A stretch of 64,000 nucleotides of DNA from Corylus avellana (Eukaryota > Streptophyta > Magnoliopsida > Fagales > Betulaceae). Shown piece by piece: positions 28,228 through 39,770 of the stretch. Position 1 is the stretch's first letter; the number at the start of each line of letters is the position of its first letter. The notes below the pieces were generated by a model. The model was not told the DNA's origin and made no database searches. It saw only the letters and a program-made list of their open reading frames with translations. Location of the stretch: the NCBI RefSeq assembly GCF_901000735.1, contig NC_081542.1:47656238-47720237 (forward strand), given 5' to 3'. The position numbers and the translations under genes were made by a program.

Positions 28228-30516
28228 ATGACACAAGGTTTTTTGGTGATTAAAATTTGGATGAAAATAGGCCATTTTGGTAAGGATTGCTAGGCTGGGT
28301 GTGGATAGATATGATGGTGAAGTGAAGATTCACTTTGAATTTGTGTTGAATTGAGTTACAATTAAATAAGCATATACTATTGGAAATCAGATTGCTCCTT
28401 TGAGGTTCGTAAGTACTCATCTCTAGAGATGAAAAAATTTAATTAGGTCGTAATTGATTTATCCAAAGACAATATAGTTGTAATTATTAAATCAATCATT
28501 TTCTATTAGCCTAAGCTTTTGAAATATATGATTGATGATTTTGTATGGTATCGGAACAATGGTCAAGAATTCAAATCTTGTCTGCATTGTTCATCTCCCA
28601 TTTTGAGAGTGTTAGAATATTTATTAATGATACTTAACATCTGAAGTAGCCTCCCATAAAACTGAAGAATTTTTCTTTTTTTAGTTTGTTAGCATACCAA
28701 TAAGGGGAACCTAAAAATAACTCAAGTAAAGTTTCTTGGTCAATTCACTGGTATATAATCAACTTGAGTTAACCTATAATAATCATATGAATTTTTGGCC
28801 TTGATAAACAAGTTTGTTATTTTTATTAATGTTATTTAGTAAACTATTATACCGACACTTATAGAATTGAAATAATGTACAGTGAAAAGTCATATAACAA
28901 TGCAGCAGTGGAAAGTCATATAGCAGTGTTGTATAACACATCGTCACTAGCAAAAGATATTTCTTCTTCTTGAAACGAAGATCATTGTTGTCTGCAAGCA
29001 CAACTTGTCTCATGATTGTGACATTTTATACTCAGAATCATAAAGAGTTGGGGATGTTTTGGCATTTGTGAAGCTAGTTGTGGGCACCGGGAAAGATATG
29101 GGTGGTCTTAAGTAGGCCTAGTTATTGGCTTTGGCTTTGAAACAGATACATGTGCATGTATGGGTTTTACTTAAACTAGATATGAAACAATATAGAATAA
29201 TAATAATCAAGAATAAAAAAGATTGAGTAAAGCAAGAAATAGTGATATAGATATATTTGCATGAAATTTACAAACTTGTTTACATACTCTTACGGAAATT
29301 GCAAATATTGATGCTAGTTGCAGAAAACTCAAGAGATCTCTTATAGAAATATCAAACTATTTTATATTCGACGATATTTATAAGAGATTTGGTTGCTCTT
29401 TTATAGAGAAGTATTGAGAATATTTTCAAACACAAATTTAAAAGCGGCCTATTTTATGAAATAGTGTACACAAAAATTGAGATCCCTCAATACTTTTGTA
29501 GTATTTTAAGCTTGAAATGCTGAATTTTCAATTGAATGCCAATGATGATTGGAGCGAAAGTCCGGTCAATGAAGAGTAGGGCTTGATTGATTGCACCCCT
29601 TTTGTTAGCATCAATAAAGGGTAGTTTCTTTGTACAGGCATGACGATTTTGATTCAATACTATTCATCTCACTTTTTCATTTTTTCAATATTTTTTTACT
29701 TTTTACATCACATCAATCATTTTTTATTATTATTTAAATTAAAAAATCACTTTAAAACAAATTTTTTTCATTTTTTCATATCAAACTGTTGTTATCGTGC
29801 ACAATAATTGATGAACAATATAGAATCAAAAAGAGAGAGATTAAGAGAGAGAGAGAGAGAGAGTCGACACACAGATTTACGTGGTTCGGCAATTTGTCTA
29901 CGTCCACAGAGAAGCGACTATATTTTTACTCTTAATGATTCAGAGTTACATTATACATATATATAGAAAAAAGAAAAAAAACCCTAATCCCCACTTGTAC
30001 GGACTTATTAAAGAAATCCCCTCACCCCCACAACCTAATCGTTCCCCTCCGCAAACTTAATTATGCCCATGGACCAATAGACTCCCGCTCCGTGAGCATT
30101 ACAAATATACTTACTTTTTCACTTCTTTTTTTTTTAATAAAAAAAAAACATTCTTACTTTTTCTTATATCAATCAATTTTTGTTACAATATTAGTCCAAA
30201 ACCTTTTAACAAACACACCCTAAAAACTGCTAAGGACAGCAGCAACAACTGCATATGTGGGGGGAAATGGGAATAATAACGTCAAAGTTTACCAAGCTGT
30301 GAAGTGGTTTCTAACCATATTTTTGTAAGGTTCGTCAAAGTGGTATGGATTTTAAGAGTGATATTATTGTGGATCAATTGGTTTCTTGTATATCAAATTA
30401 GACTAAAACAGAGTCTAGATGAGCCATGCTAGTCTTTATTTTACTTTTGAATAAATTGTAAGTAAAGTTCTCTTTATTGTTGCTAGCTTGCGGATTCTCT
30501 GCTTTTCACAAAGCAG
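28228..30516. other. Intergenic between THI1 and PPR-A
   Basis: THI1 3' flank then about 2 kb of AT-rich DNA with no gene. 29640-29800 is a T-rich MITE-like stretch. 29825-30090 begins with a GA microsatellite followed by ATTTACGTGGTTCGGC, a word common in plant LTR sequences, so a degraded LTR is likely but its ends are not found. From about 30105 the sequence is homologous to 60040-60156, the 5' flank of PPR-C. Confidence 0.5.
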
Positions 30517-30648
30517 CTCAATCCCCATCTATTATAATGCCAAATTATAAAAATACTTTGACAAAATAAAAAATTTTGATTACTCAATCCCCATCTATTA
30601 TAATGCCAAATTATAAAAATACTTTGACAAAATAAAAAATTTTGATTA
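30517..30648. repeat. 66-bp tandem duplication upstream of PPR-A
   Basis: Two nearly identical units (30517-30582, 30583-30648). The homologous flanks of PPR-B (near 47240-47310) and PPR-C (near 61630-61705) have one unit, so this duplication is private to copy A. Confidence 0.9.
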
Positions 30649-30953
30649 CTTGCAGCTACCTTCAAGGAGATACCTTACATTGGTTAAAGCAATGGAAAAA
30701 AATAGAAGAAAGTAAAATGCAAAAAAATTGTATTACTTTCTAAAATCTCTACATTGAGAGTTTTTTTTGGCGATACAGGCTGGGGTTGAACCTTTGAGTG
30801 GGCCGACATTAGATGGGTTGGACAACTAGAGCCCAGACCTGAGCTTGGGTTGACCAGTCATACATACCCAACCCAACTCGCTCACCTTGACAACATCACC
30901 TTGACAATCTCAGTTGAAGCACATGAGAAAAAAATTTCTTAGCGAGAACCCAA

Positions 30954-32672
30954 ATGCTGCAGAAAGCTCACCATCTCCTCAAACCATTCTCAACTTCAAC
31001 AACGCCAACTTCTCTCACTTGGAGAAACCAAATCAAACAGAACCAGCTAGCCTCCCAAATCTCATCCATTCTGTTGCAAAGGCACAACTGGGTTCTTCTC
31101 CTCCAAAACCTCAAACTCTCCTCGAAATTAACCCCATCTCTCTTCCTCCAAATCCTCCATAAAACCCACACTAACCCTCAAATCTCTCTTAACTTCTTCA
31201 ATTGGGCAAAAACAAATCTTGGGTTTCAACCAGACCTCCAGTCCCACTGCAAAATCATCCAACTTTCACTTGGGTCGGGTCTTGTCCAACCCGTGAAGCC
31301 ACTTTTGGATTCCTTGATTCAGAGCCATCCTGCATCAGTGCTTGCACAGTGTCTGATTCGAGTTTGTAGAGGTACGGATTCTCAGTCTAATGCGTTAAGC
31401 TTTGTTATTGAATGTTATTCGCAAAAGGGTTTGTTCGTGGAGGGGTTAGAGGTGTTCGGGAAAATGAGAGGTCAGGGTTGTACCCCTTCAGTTCGTGCCT
31501 GCCATGCACTGCTTGATGTTTTGCAGCAACAAAACGAGATTAAACTGGCTTGGTGTTTCTTTGGTGCTGTATTTCGTAGTGGGGAGTCGCTGAACCGGCA
31601 TATGTGGTCAGTGTTTGCTCAGATTTTGTGTAAAAATGAGAAATTTGAGAGAGTTGTTAGATTGCTAGATTTTGGTATTCATAACTCTGTGATTTATAAT
31701 CTTGTCATTGATTATTATAGCAAAGGTGGGGATTTTGGAGCTGCATTTGATACCTTGAATCAGATGTGTGATAGGAAAATTGAACCAGGTTTTACTACTT
31801 ATAGCTCAGTTCTTGATGGGGCTTGTAAATATGAAAAAGCTGAAGTCATTGAGAGCATCATGAGCATTATGGTGGAGAAGGAGCTGCTTCCGAAGACTCC
31901 TTTATCCAAATCTGATTTGGTAGTTCAGAAGCTTAGTGATCTGGGCAAGACTTATGCTGCAGAGATGTTCTTTAGGAGAGCTTGTGATGAGAAGATTGAA
32001 TTACAGGATGCTACTTATGGGTGTATATTAAGGGCATTGTCCAAGGAAGGGAGAGTGAAGGAAGCAATTCAGATATATCGTTCAATCTCGGAAAGGGTTC
32101 TTACAGTGAGTGATAGTAGTTATAACGCATTTGTAAATGTTCTTTGTAAGGAAGATCAGTCCGAGGAGGGTTGTGAATTGTTAAGGGATGCCCTAAGAAG
32201 AGGAAGCAGTCAATGTGCATCAGCATTGTCTGAATTCATAGCATCACAATGTAGGAAAGGTAGATGGAGAGAAGCAGAGGATTTGTTGAATGTGATTCTA
32301 GAGAAAGGGTTAGTGCCGGATTCGTCTTGTTGTTGCTCCTTGGTGGTGCATTACTGTTCCAACAGACGCATTGATTCAGCCATTGCATTGCATAATAAGA
32401 TGGAAAGATGGAATATTACTTTGGATGTAGCAACTTATAATGTACTTCTCGATAGGCTTGTTGCAGGGAGGAGGATTGAAGAAGCGGTCAGGGTGTTTGA
32501 TTACATGAGAAGACTGAATTTGGTGAGCAGTGCAAGTTTTACAAGCATGATTCGTGGGCTTTGTCGCGTAAAGGAACTCAGAAAAGCCATGAAAATTCAC
32601 GACGAGATGTTGAGCATGGGGCTTAAACCTGATCAAGCAACATATAAGCGGTTGATTTTTGGGTTTAAGTAA
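30954..32672 (+). CDS. P-type pentatricopeptide repeat protein (PPR-A)
   Basis: Single-exon, 572 aa. The N-terminal 30-40 residues are rich in H, K, S, T and Q with almost no acid, a mitochondrial-type presequence (organelle inferred). From about residue 135 to the end there are tandem 35-residue helical repeats of the P class, for example VATYNVLLDRLVAGRRIEEA and SASFTSMIRGLCRVKELRKA. No E, DYW or SMR domain is present. P-class PPRs bind organellar RNA and affect its processing, stability or translation; the target is unknown. This is the only intact copy of three in the window. The gene ends 238 bp before a gypsy insertion, whose LTR may now supply 3' sequence. Confidence 0.93.
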   Translation: MLQKAHHLLKPFSTSTTPTSLTWRNQIKQNQLASQISSILLQRHNWVLLLQNLKLSSKLTPSLFLQILHKTHTNPQISLNFFNWAKTNLGFQPDLQSHCKIIQLSLGSGLVQPVKPLLDSLIQSHPASVLAQCLIRVCRGTDSQSNALSFVIECYSQKGLFVEGLEVFGKMRGQGCTPSVRACHALLDVLQQQNEIKLAWCFFGAVFRSGESLNRHMWSVFAQILCKNEKFERVVRLLDFGIHNSVIYNLVIDYYSKGGDFGAAFDTLNQMCDRKIEPGFTTYSSVLDGACKYEKAEVIESIMSIMVEKELLPKTPLSKSDLVVQKLSDLGKTYAAEMFFRRACDEKIELQDATYGCILRALSKEGRVKEAIQIYRSISERVLTVSDSSYNAFVNVLCKEDQSEEGCELLRDALRRGSSQCASALSEFIASQCRKGRWREAEDLLNVILEKGLVPDSSCCCSLVVHYCSNRRIDSAIALHNKMERWNITLDVATYNVLLDRLVAGRRIEEAVRVFDYMRRLNLVSSASFTSMIRGLCRVKELRKAMKIHDEMLSMGLKPDQATYKRLIFGFK

Positions 32673-32910
32673 CAGATTGCTGTGTTTGACAAGAGTCCAT
32701 TTTGGCTTTAACCATCTCTTGTAAATTAGCCGGCATGATCAGGCCATGTACTGCACCTTTTGATGCGTGATACAAAGAAGCTTTCAGTTTGTAATCCTAG
32801 ACTTCCTAGTGACAAAAGAAAATGAAAAATTTCCCCCATCTTTATTTGCCCATGTTTGCACTACCAAGTACCAAGTAATGTGAATGTTACTTCTTGCTCG
32901 ATATCATAAT

Positions 32911-33641
32911 TGTTGGGCCATGGATCAGTTCTAAAAGCCTAACGGGTTCCAAACCCGATCTAAACTGAACGGAATACCCGACAAGGCCTCGGACAAGCTT
33001 GAGGTCTCGGACAAGCTTTCCTTGAGGAGGATTCAGACACAAATCCGAGACCACTCCTCGGGAGGTATCTGATGCGAAGTCCGAGACGCAACTCGAAAGC
33101 AAATTGTCAGATGCCAAGGGTGAAACGGTCATTTTACAATTAAGGATATGCAAAAATTCAAACTAGTCCCAGTTAACATTATCTCACATTCAAAAAAGCT
33201 TTCTACAGTGTAGAAGGTTATCCACCTACGAACAATCCCTACACAAGCGGGATAAGCTATTATTCAAATTCAAAAGGTTGTTTAACTCAAAACAAAACCT
33301 TATCGCCTTGTCTTAGGATTCCTACCCTTATCAAATAACTGCAAAACAGATATTTAGGGATAGGAATCCCGAGACGTGCGGGAAACAAATTTCACTCCAT
33401 GCCTATAAATACAGGTCCCAATTTCCATCGAAGGTAAGTGCAATCTGGACTAAAAATTTGGGTTGCTTACCTATTCTGTCCTCAAATTCTAACTTAGGCA
33501 TCGAAGCTCCCCTGCCGGGACACCACTGGGGGTTCTGATCCTGTTTTATTCTTTCCTGTGTGTAGTTTGAAGCGTTCCTGAAGTTGGCAGCACCACATCC
33601 AGGAGTGCCATGTCACCACCTCGGAAAATTGTGTATCAATA
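32911..33641 (+). repeat. 5' LTR of gypsy element
   Basis: Starts TGTTGGGCC and ends ATCAATA; the 3' LTR ends ATCAACA, so the terminal CA has become TA here. By eye the two LTRs differ at about 45-55 positions (6-7%). Confidence 0.92.
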
Positions 33642-33643
33642 GT

Positions 33644-33660
33644 TTGGCGCCGTCTGTGGG
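33644..33660 (+). promoter_or_regulatory. Primer-binding site of gypsy element
   Basis: TTGGCGCCGTCTGTGGG, the common primer-site form of many plant gypsy elements, two bases after the 5' LTR. Confidence 0.8.
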
Positions 33661-33702
33661 ATCATACTTCCTTTTCATTTGATCAATTCTTATCATTTTG
33701 AT

Positions 33703-35544
33703 ATGGTGACTACATGCTCTCACTCTCAATCGGTGCCTCATCCTGACATACCTCACGCGGCTACTGGAGCACCCCTTGACTTAGCTGGGTTCATGAAGCA
33801 GATGACCGAATCTATGAAGGCTTTGCAGAAGCAGAACTAAGATCTCGCCACTAGGCTCACGGTTGTTGAAGGCCGAAGTAGCCGAAGGGATCAAGAGCGG
33901 GAAGAGAGAAGGACTAAAAGACACGAAGATAGGCGCGAGAAGGAGAGACGCGCTGAAATTCGCAGGGGGAAGAGGCCTCGAGGTTCTGGTCACGAGGATG
34001 ATGCAAGCTCAGTTCAAGCCAGCCATCACACAACTGTCCAGAATGTAGAAGACAGTCAGCAGGCGAATCCTGAGAGGTCTCGTCATACCAGATCTCGACA
34101 AGAGCAGTCTCCCCGCTAGGAGGATCGTCGTACTGAAGGGCATAGCGAGAGCAACGTTAATGCTGATTTGCAGGATCTTAAGAAAAAATACAAAGAGGTG
34201 GTCCTCCTAATAGCGAATGGCGGAGATCAGTCCAATGCAGGGGAGCTTATGGAGAACACAAATTTGCCCTTCACTCCTCGGGTCATGAATTTCCCCCTCC
34301 CTGACAAATTCAAGATGCCCCGAGTTAATACTTATGATGGCACTGGGGATCCTACAAACCATATGGAGAGTCTTCGTGCGCATTTCATCCTCCATGGTAC
34401 CCCAGATGAAATTTCATGTAGGGCTTTCCCCTTAACTTTGGCTGGAGTAGCTAAAGATTGGTTCGGAAAACTCCTAGCCAATTCAATAGATGATTTCAAA
34501 ACTCTTGGGCGTCTCTTCCTAAGTCAGTTCTTGGCTACTCAAAAGAGGACAAAGAATCCGGCTTATTTGTTGTCCCTTGTCCAGGGGAAGGAGGAGTCGT
34601 TAAAGGAATTCATGCTCAGATTCAACCAGGAGAAGCTGATGATTGAAAATTTGAATGAGCAAACAGTACTTGATGCTTTGATGCACAGAGTAAGGGCTGA
34701 AGGGCCATTGATGGCCGAGCTGTCGAAAAATACTAAGTTAATGACTCTCAGTCAATTCATGAAGAAGGCTGATGAGTACATTAATCAAGAAGAGACTATC
34801 AAAGCTCTCATAAAGTCTCAAAGGGAAGAACTTGAAGCCAAGAGTGGTATTGTGAAGGCAGCACCAGCTAGTGTTGGAAAGAAAGAAGAGAAGAATGTGA
34901 AGAAGTCAGAGAAGGTGGTCTCATCGTACTTATGGATGGACTCTCGGAAATTCCAGAGCTCGAAGTTCACTCCATTGAATACTAGCATAACTGAGGTATT
35001 CATGGAGATAAGGAGGGATCCTGCCTTCAAATGGCCAAGCAAATTGAAAGGCGACCCTAAGAGGCGTGACCCCTATAAATACTGCGAGTATCATCGTGAC
35101 CACGGTCACTTAACCGATGAATGCATAACCTTTCGGCAAGAGATTGAGAATCACGTCAGAAATGGGAAGTTGGTGAAATTCCTGGCAAACAAGAGGAATC
35201 AAGGAAGGAATAAGGAGTTCCCGCTTCTTGAAGGGAACCGAGAAGCTCCCAGAAACCGAGAAGTAAGGCCGAGGGAAGATTGGTATGTCGAACCGATACA
35301 CAACCAACAAGTAGGACCGAGACGGGATCAGGACGCCCATCCGCCTCAGCATCAAGATGTTGTCAGGGAGATCCACACCATCTCGGGAGGAATAGCTGGT
35401 GGAGGAAGTTCTAGTTCATCTAGAAAAGCTTATGCAAGAAGAACGAAGGTGGATGATGAAGTTTTGTCGATAGGGAGACCTTCAAAAATTGCGAAGAAGG
35501 AGGTGATGACTATATCCTTCTCTGATGAAGATGCTAGGGGGTAA
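33703..35544 (+). pseudogene. gypsy gag
   Basis: Reads in one frame from the ATG at 33703 to 35544, but has stops at 33838-33840 (TAA) and 34117-34119 (TAG); the longest open part is 34168-35544, 458 codons. A charged N-terminal region (about 34-120) is followed by the retrotransposon Gag fold near 34290-34790 (PLPDKFKMPRVNTYDGTGDP, AFPLTLAGVAKDWFGKL). A zinc-knuckle-like CEYHRDHGHLTDEC near 35085 has the His-rich form seen in Tat-type Gag. Gag packages element RNA. Disabled by the two stops. Confidence 0.88.
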
Positions 35545-35597
35545 TATTTCCCCACGACAATGCATTGGTAGTTATGCTAACGGTAGCCAACCATTGA

Positions 35598-36134
35598 ATG
35601 CACCGAGTTTTGGTGGATAATGGTAGCTCGGTTGATATATTATATTGGCCGGTCTTCAAACAGATGGGTGTTGACCGAGACAGGATCCAATCGTTTGATT
35701 CGCCGCTAGTAGGGTTTGCTGGAGAACAAGTACAGCCAATGGGGCTCATCTCCCTCCCAGTTACCGTGGGGATAGCCCTTAGGCAGTCAACAACCATGGT
35801 GGACTTTTTGGTGATCGATCGACCATCTGCTTATAATGCAATCATTGGTCGACCATCCCTCAACAAGTTGAAGGCTGTTACTTCAACTTACTATATGATG
35901 ATGAAGTTTCCTACTGAAGGAGGAGTCGGAGAGGTGAGAGGAGATCGAATCGCAGCTAGGAAATGTTATAACATTTCCTTCAAGAAAGCTGATCCTGCTC
36001 CATTAACGGTCGGCGTTGTCGGTAGCCGAAGCAAAGACCCCCTAAAAGGGGAACCTGCCAAGCCTTTAGAAGATGTGGAGCTGGGAGAAGGAAAAGTAGT
36101 GAAGATAGGGACACAGCTCGCCTCGGGAATCTGA
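35598..36134 (+). pseudogene. gypsy aspartic protease region
   Basis: HRVLVDNGSSVDILYWPVF near the start carries the D-x-G-S active-site form of plant gypsy retropepsins, and AYNAIIGRPSLNKLKA follows as the second conserved block. The stretch is open for 178 codons but separated from gag by a stop at 35542-35544 and from the reverse transcriptase by stops. Confidence 0.85.
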
Positions 36135-37470
36135 GACGCTCTTGTAACCCTTCTTCAAGGTAACATAGAAGTATTTGCATGGACTCACGAAGATATGCCG
36201 GGAATTAGTCCCGATGACATTCTCCACCAACTCAATGTGGACCCAAGCATAAAGCCAGTGAGGCAGAAGCGAAGGAAGTTTGCCCCCGAGTGGAATATGG
36301 CCATCACCAAAGAAGTAGAGAAATTGCTCAAGGCTCGGTTTATAGAGGAGGTACATTATCCCGACTAGTTGGCCAATGTGGTGCTGGTCAAAAAATCCAA
36401 TGGGAAGTGGAGGATGTGTGTGGACTTTACAGACCTCAACAAAGCATGCCCGAAAGACAGCTTTCCTCTGCCACGCATTGAGGCGTTAGTAGAATCAACA
36501 GCTGGATATGGCCTGCTAAGCTTTATGGACGCCTTTTCTGGTTACAACCAGATCTATATGCATCCAGAAGATCGGGAGAAGACCGCGTTTATCACTGACC
36601 GAGGCTTGTACTGCTATAAGGTTATGCCTTTTGGTCTGAAGAACGTGGGAGCAACGTATCAGAAACTGGTTAATAAGATGTTCCGAGACCAGATCGGGCG
36701 TAACATAGAGGTATATGTTGATGACATGCTGGTGAAAAGTGTGTTACCGGAAGGCCATGTGGATGACCTGCATGAAACGTTTAAAACATTAAAGCATTAT
36801 GGGATGAAGTTGAATCCCGCGAAGTGTGCATTTGGAGTGGCCTCGGGTAAGTTTCTCGGTTACATGGTGTCAAACCGAGGAATAGAAGTTAATCCCGAGA
36901 GATCCAAGCAGTCTTGGATATCCAATCACCTAAGAATACGAAGCAACTTCAGCAATTGACGGATAGGATTACAGCGTTGAACCGGTTCATCTCTCGGTCA
37001 ATTGACAAGTGCCTACCATTTTTCAAAATCCTGGGAGAGCATTTGAATGGTTCGAAGAGTGTGAAGAGGCTTTTGATCAATTGAAAAAGTACCTTACACG
37101 TCCACCCCTGTTAAGCAGAGTCGTTCCTGGAGAAGCATTGTATTTATACTTAGCTGTCTCCCCAACAGTTGTTAGTGGTGCCCTTATTCGAGAAGAAGAC
37201 GGCACTCAAAAGCCAGTTTATTTTGTCAGCTGAGCATTGAGGGGAGCAGAAGAGCGGTACCCTCAAATGGAGAAGTTGGTATTCGCACCGACAATTGCCT
37301 CTAGGAAGCTCCGCCCATATTTCCAAGGTCATACTATAAGAGTCTTGACCGAGTATCCATTGAAGAAAATACTCAGGAAGCTAGATCTGTCTGGCAGATT
37401 AGATAACTAGGCAATCGAGCTCGGAGAATTTGATATTGAATTCCTCCCAAGGAACGCTATCAAAGGGCAG
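36135..37470 (+). pseudogene. gypsy reverse transcriptase and RNase H
   Basis: The reverse transcriptase is clearest at 36369-36959, with CVDFTDLNKACPKDSFPLP, the FMDAFSGYNQI block and the catalytic YVDD at 36714-36725. Its start is cut off by a TAG at 36366-36368 where relatives have Trp. The RNase H part follows at 37009-37233 and beyond in shifted frame. Stops at 37231-37233 and near 37408 interrupt it. Inactive. Confidence 0.88.
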
Positions 37471-37473
37471 GTA

Positions 37474-37900
37474 TTGGCCGATTTCTTGGCAGAATTCACC
37501 AATCTATCTGTTACCTTAGTGTGGCAGAAAGACGAAACATGGGTAGTCTACGTGGATAGATCTTCCACAAGAAAAAATGGTGGAGCCGGTGTTGTGTTAA
37601 TCACCCCGGATGGAGAAGAGTTTTGCAACTCCCTGAGGTTGGAGTTCAAGACCACCAATAATGAAGCCGAGTATGAAGCAGTCCTAGCAAGACTCGGTTT
37701 AGCCCGAGAGATGGGAGCTGAGTTTGTTGGACTACGGAGCGATTCATAGGTGATTGTCGGACACATCCGAGGAGAATTTGAAGCCAGAGGAGGTAAAATG
37801 AAGCAGTACTTATCAAAAGTACAACATTTACATAATGCATTCAAGAAATTATGTATTATAAAATCCCAAGAGATGAGAATGAAAGAGCTGACTAGCTAGC
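37474..37900 (+). pseudogene. Second RNase H domain of gypsy element
   Basis: WVVYVDRSSTRKNGGAGVVL, then NNEAEYEAVLARLGLAREMG and GLRSDS, hold the three acidic positions of an RNase H. Coming after the element's own RNase H, it marks the Tat-type dual arrangement, in which the extra domain is thought to have been acquired. A TAG follows GLRSDS at 37747-37749, and further stops occur near 37894-37902. Confidence 0.8.
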
Positions 37901-38042
37901 TCGAAGGGCGGCGGCAGTAGCTAGCGAAACTGAAAAGCCTGAAGAACCAATCCAGACTTTCATAAGACCTGCCGTAGCCGAGACAGTCTCTGTCTCGAAT
38001 ACCGAGACTGTACCGGAATGGCAGAGGAGCATAAGGGAATAT

Positions 38043-39253
38043 TTGGAACAGGGAATTCTCCCGTTAGATAAGAAGTCAGCAACGCAAGTCAGAACTAGAG
38101 CTGCCAGATTTACCGTCATTAATGAGATTCTGTACAAACGAGGCTTCATGCTATCACTCCTCAAGTGTATCTCCAAGGAAGAAGGCGATTATGTCCTCCG
38201 CGAGATCCATGAAGGTATCTGTGGTAGTCACTCGAGAGCAAGAGTATTGGCGCATAAAGCAATCAGAGCCGGTTTCTACTGGCCAAAAATGAGTCGGGAC
38301 TCGGTACAAATTGTCAGAAATTGTGACAAATGCTAACGCTTCACCAACATTACAAAACAACCCCTAGAAGATCTGAGTTCAATCTCTTCGCCATGGCCTT
38401 TCTCACAATGGGGGGTGGATATAGTAGGGCCACTACCTCGGGGAAAGGGGGGTGTACGGTTCGCGGTTGTAGCAGTGGATTATTTCATCAAATGGGCAGA
38501 AGTAGAAGCCCTAGTGAATATTACAGCCAAAAGCATTGAACGATTCTTGTGGAAGAACGTCGTATGCCGCTATGGTATTCCACATGCGTTTATAACTGAT
38601 AATGGGAAGCAATTTGACTGCGAATCATTCCGAGAGTGGTGTGCAAAGCTTCATGTAAGAAACTACTACTCCTTTCCAGCTCATCCCTAGGTAAATGGGC
38701 AAGTAGAAGCCACTAACAAGACAATTTTCAAAATTCTAAAGAATAAACTTGGAGATCGAAAGGGAGATTGGGCAGATGATCTTCTAGAAGTCTTGTGGGC
38801 ATACCGAATAACTAAAAGAATACTCACTGAGGAGACCTTATACGCCTTGGCTTTCGGGACCGAGGCAATCATACTAGCCAAGATAGGCTCGGAAAGCTAC
38901 CGAGTCGAGACCTTCCATCCCGAGACTAATGATGAAGGGCTCAAACTTCATTTAGACTTGCTACACGAGAAGCAGGACCAGGCCCAAGTAACTATGTCGG
39001 CATACCATGAGAAAGTGGCTCGGTATTTTAATAAAGGAGTCAAGCACAGAAGTTTCAAGATCGACGACCTGGTTTTACGCAAGACCACCATTGCTACCAA
39101 AGACCCTATTGAAGGAAAATTAGCTCCAAACTGAAAAGGACCCTACAAAGTGATTGAGTGCAGGAAGGTATGAGCTTATTACCTTGAGGACATGAAAGGA
39201 AAAGCACTCCTCAGGCCATGGAATGCCGAGAACCTCAAAAAATATTTTATCTA
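38043..39253 (+). pseudogene. gypsy integrase
   Basis: The H2C2 zinc-binding region lies near 38225-38336 (HSRARVLAHKA ... CDKC), the catalytic core at 38400-38730 (GVDIVGPLP; FITDNGKQF; then a Glu in GQVEATNK) and a C-terminal basic region to about 39250. The D, D and E acidic residues are still visible, but stops at 38337, 38688 and 39132 break the frame. Confidence 0.85.
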
Positions 39254-39463
39254 GCTTATTTTAGTAAGGTGATTCTTGTTTTACTCTCATTCGATTCTTA
39301 TTTCCCTTGTAATTTTCATTACATTTTATTTGATTAAATAAAAACAATCTCCTGAAGTTTCGATCACCTTTCGAGTATTTCAAAAGCAAAGTGAATCAAA
39401 TTACCCTTAGGGTAGACGGCCGAGAGGACATCAGGAAAATTTTGAACTTTTCCGAGACTAAAC

Positions 39464-39770
39464 CTATAAAGGACGTAAAACCTTTGAACGAGGTGTGTCT
39501 GAAGAAGGTTAAAACCAACAACCTGTAAAAGACGTAAAACCTTCAAATAAGGTGTGTCCAAAGAAGGTTAAAACTAGTAACCTGTAAAAGACGTAAAACC
39601 TTCGAACAAGGTGTGTCCGAAGAGGGCTAAACTAGTGGCTTGTAAAGAACGTAAAACCTACAAAAAATGTGTTCAAAGAAAGTCAAATGAGTAGCCCGTC
39701 AAGAGCAGAAATCCTTAAAAAAAAAAAAAATGTGTGCTCGAAAAAGGTTAAACAAACTTCAGAAAAGTAA
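39464..39770 (+). repeat. 59-bp tandem repeat in gypsy 3' region
   Basis: About four to five increasingly diverged units with period 59 (unit starts near 39481, 39540 and 39599), built on CTGTAAAAGACGTAAAACC and GGTGTGTCCGAAGAAGGTTA. Confidence 0.85.

Noticed and set aside
39464..39770. CRISPR-like appearance of regularly spaced 59-bp repeats
   Set aside because: Units are contiguous and diverging with no unique spacers, lie inside a plant retrotransposon, and have no cas genes.
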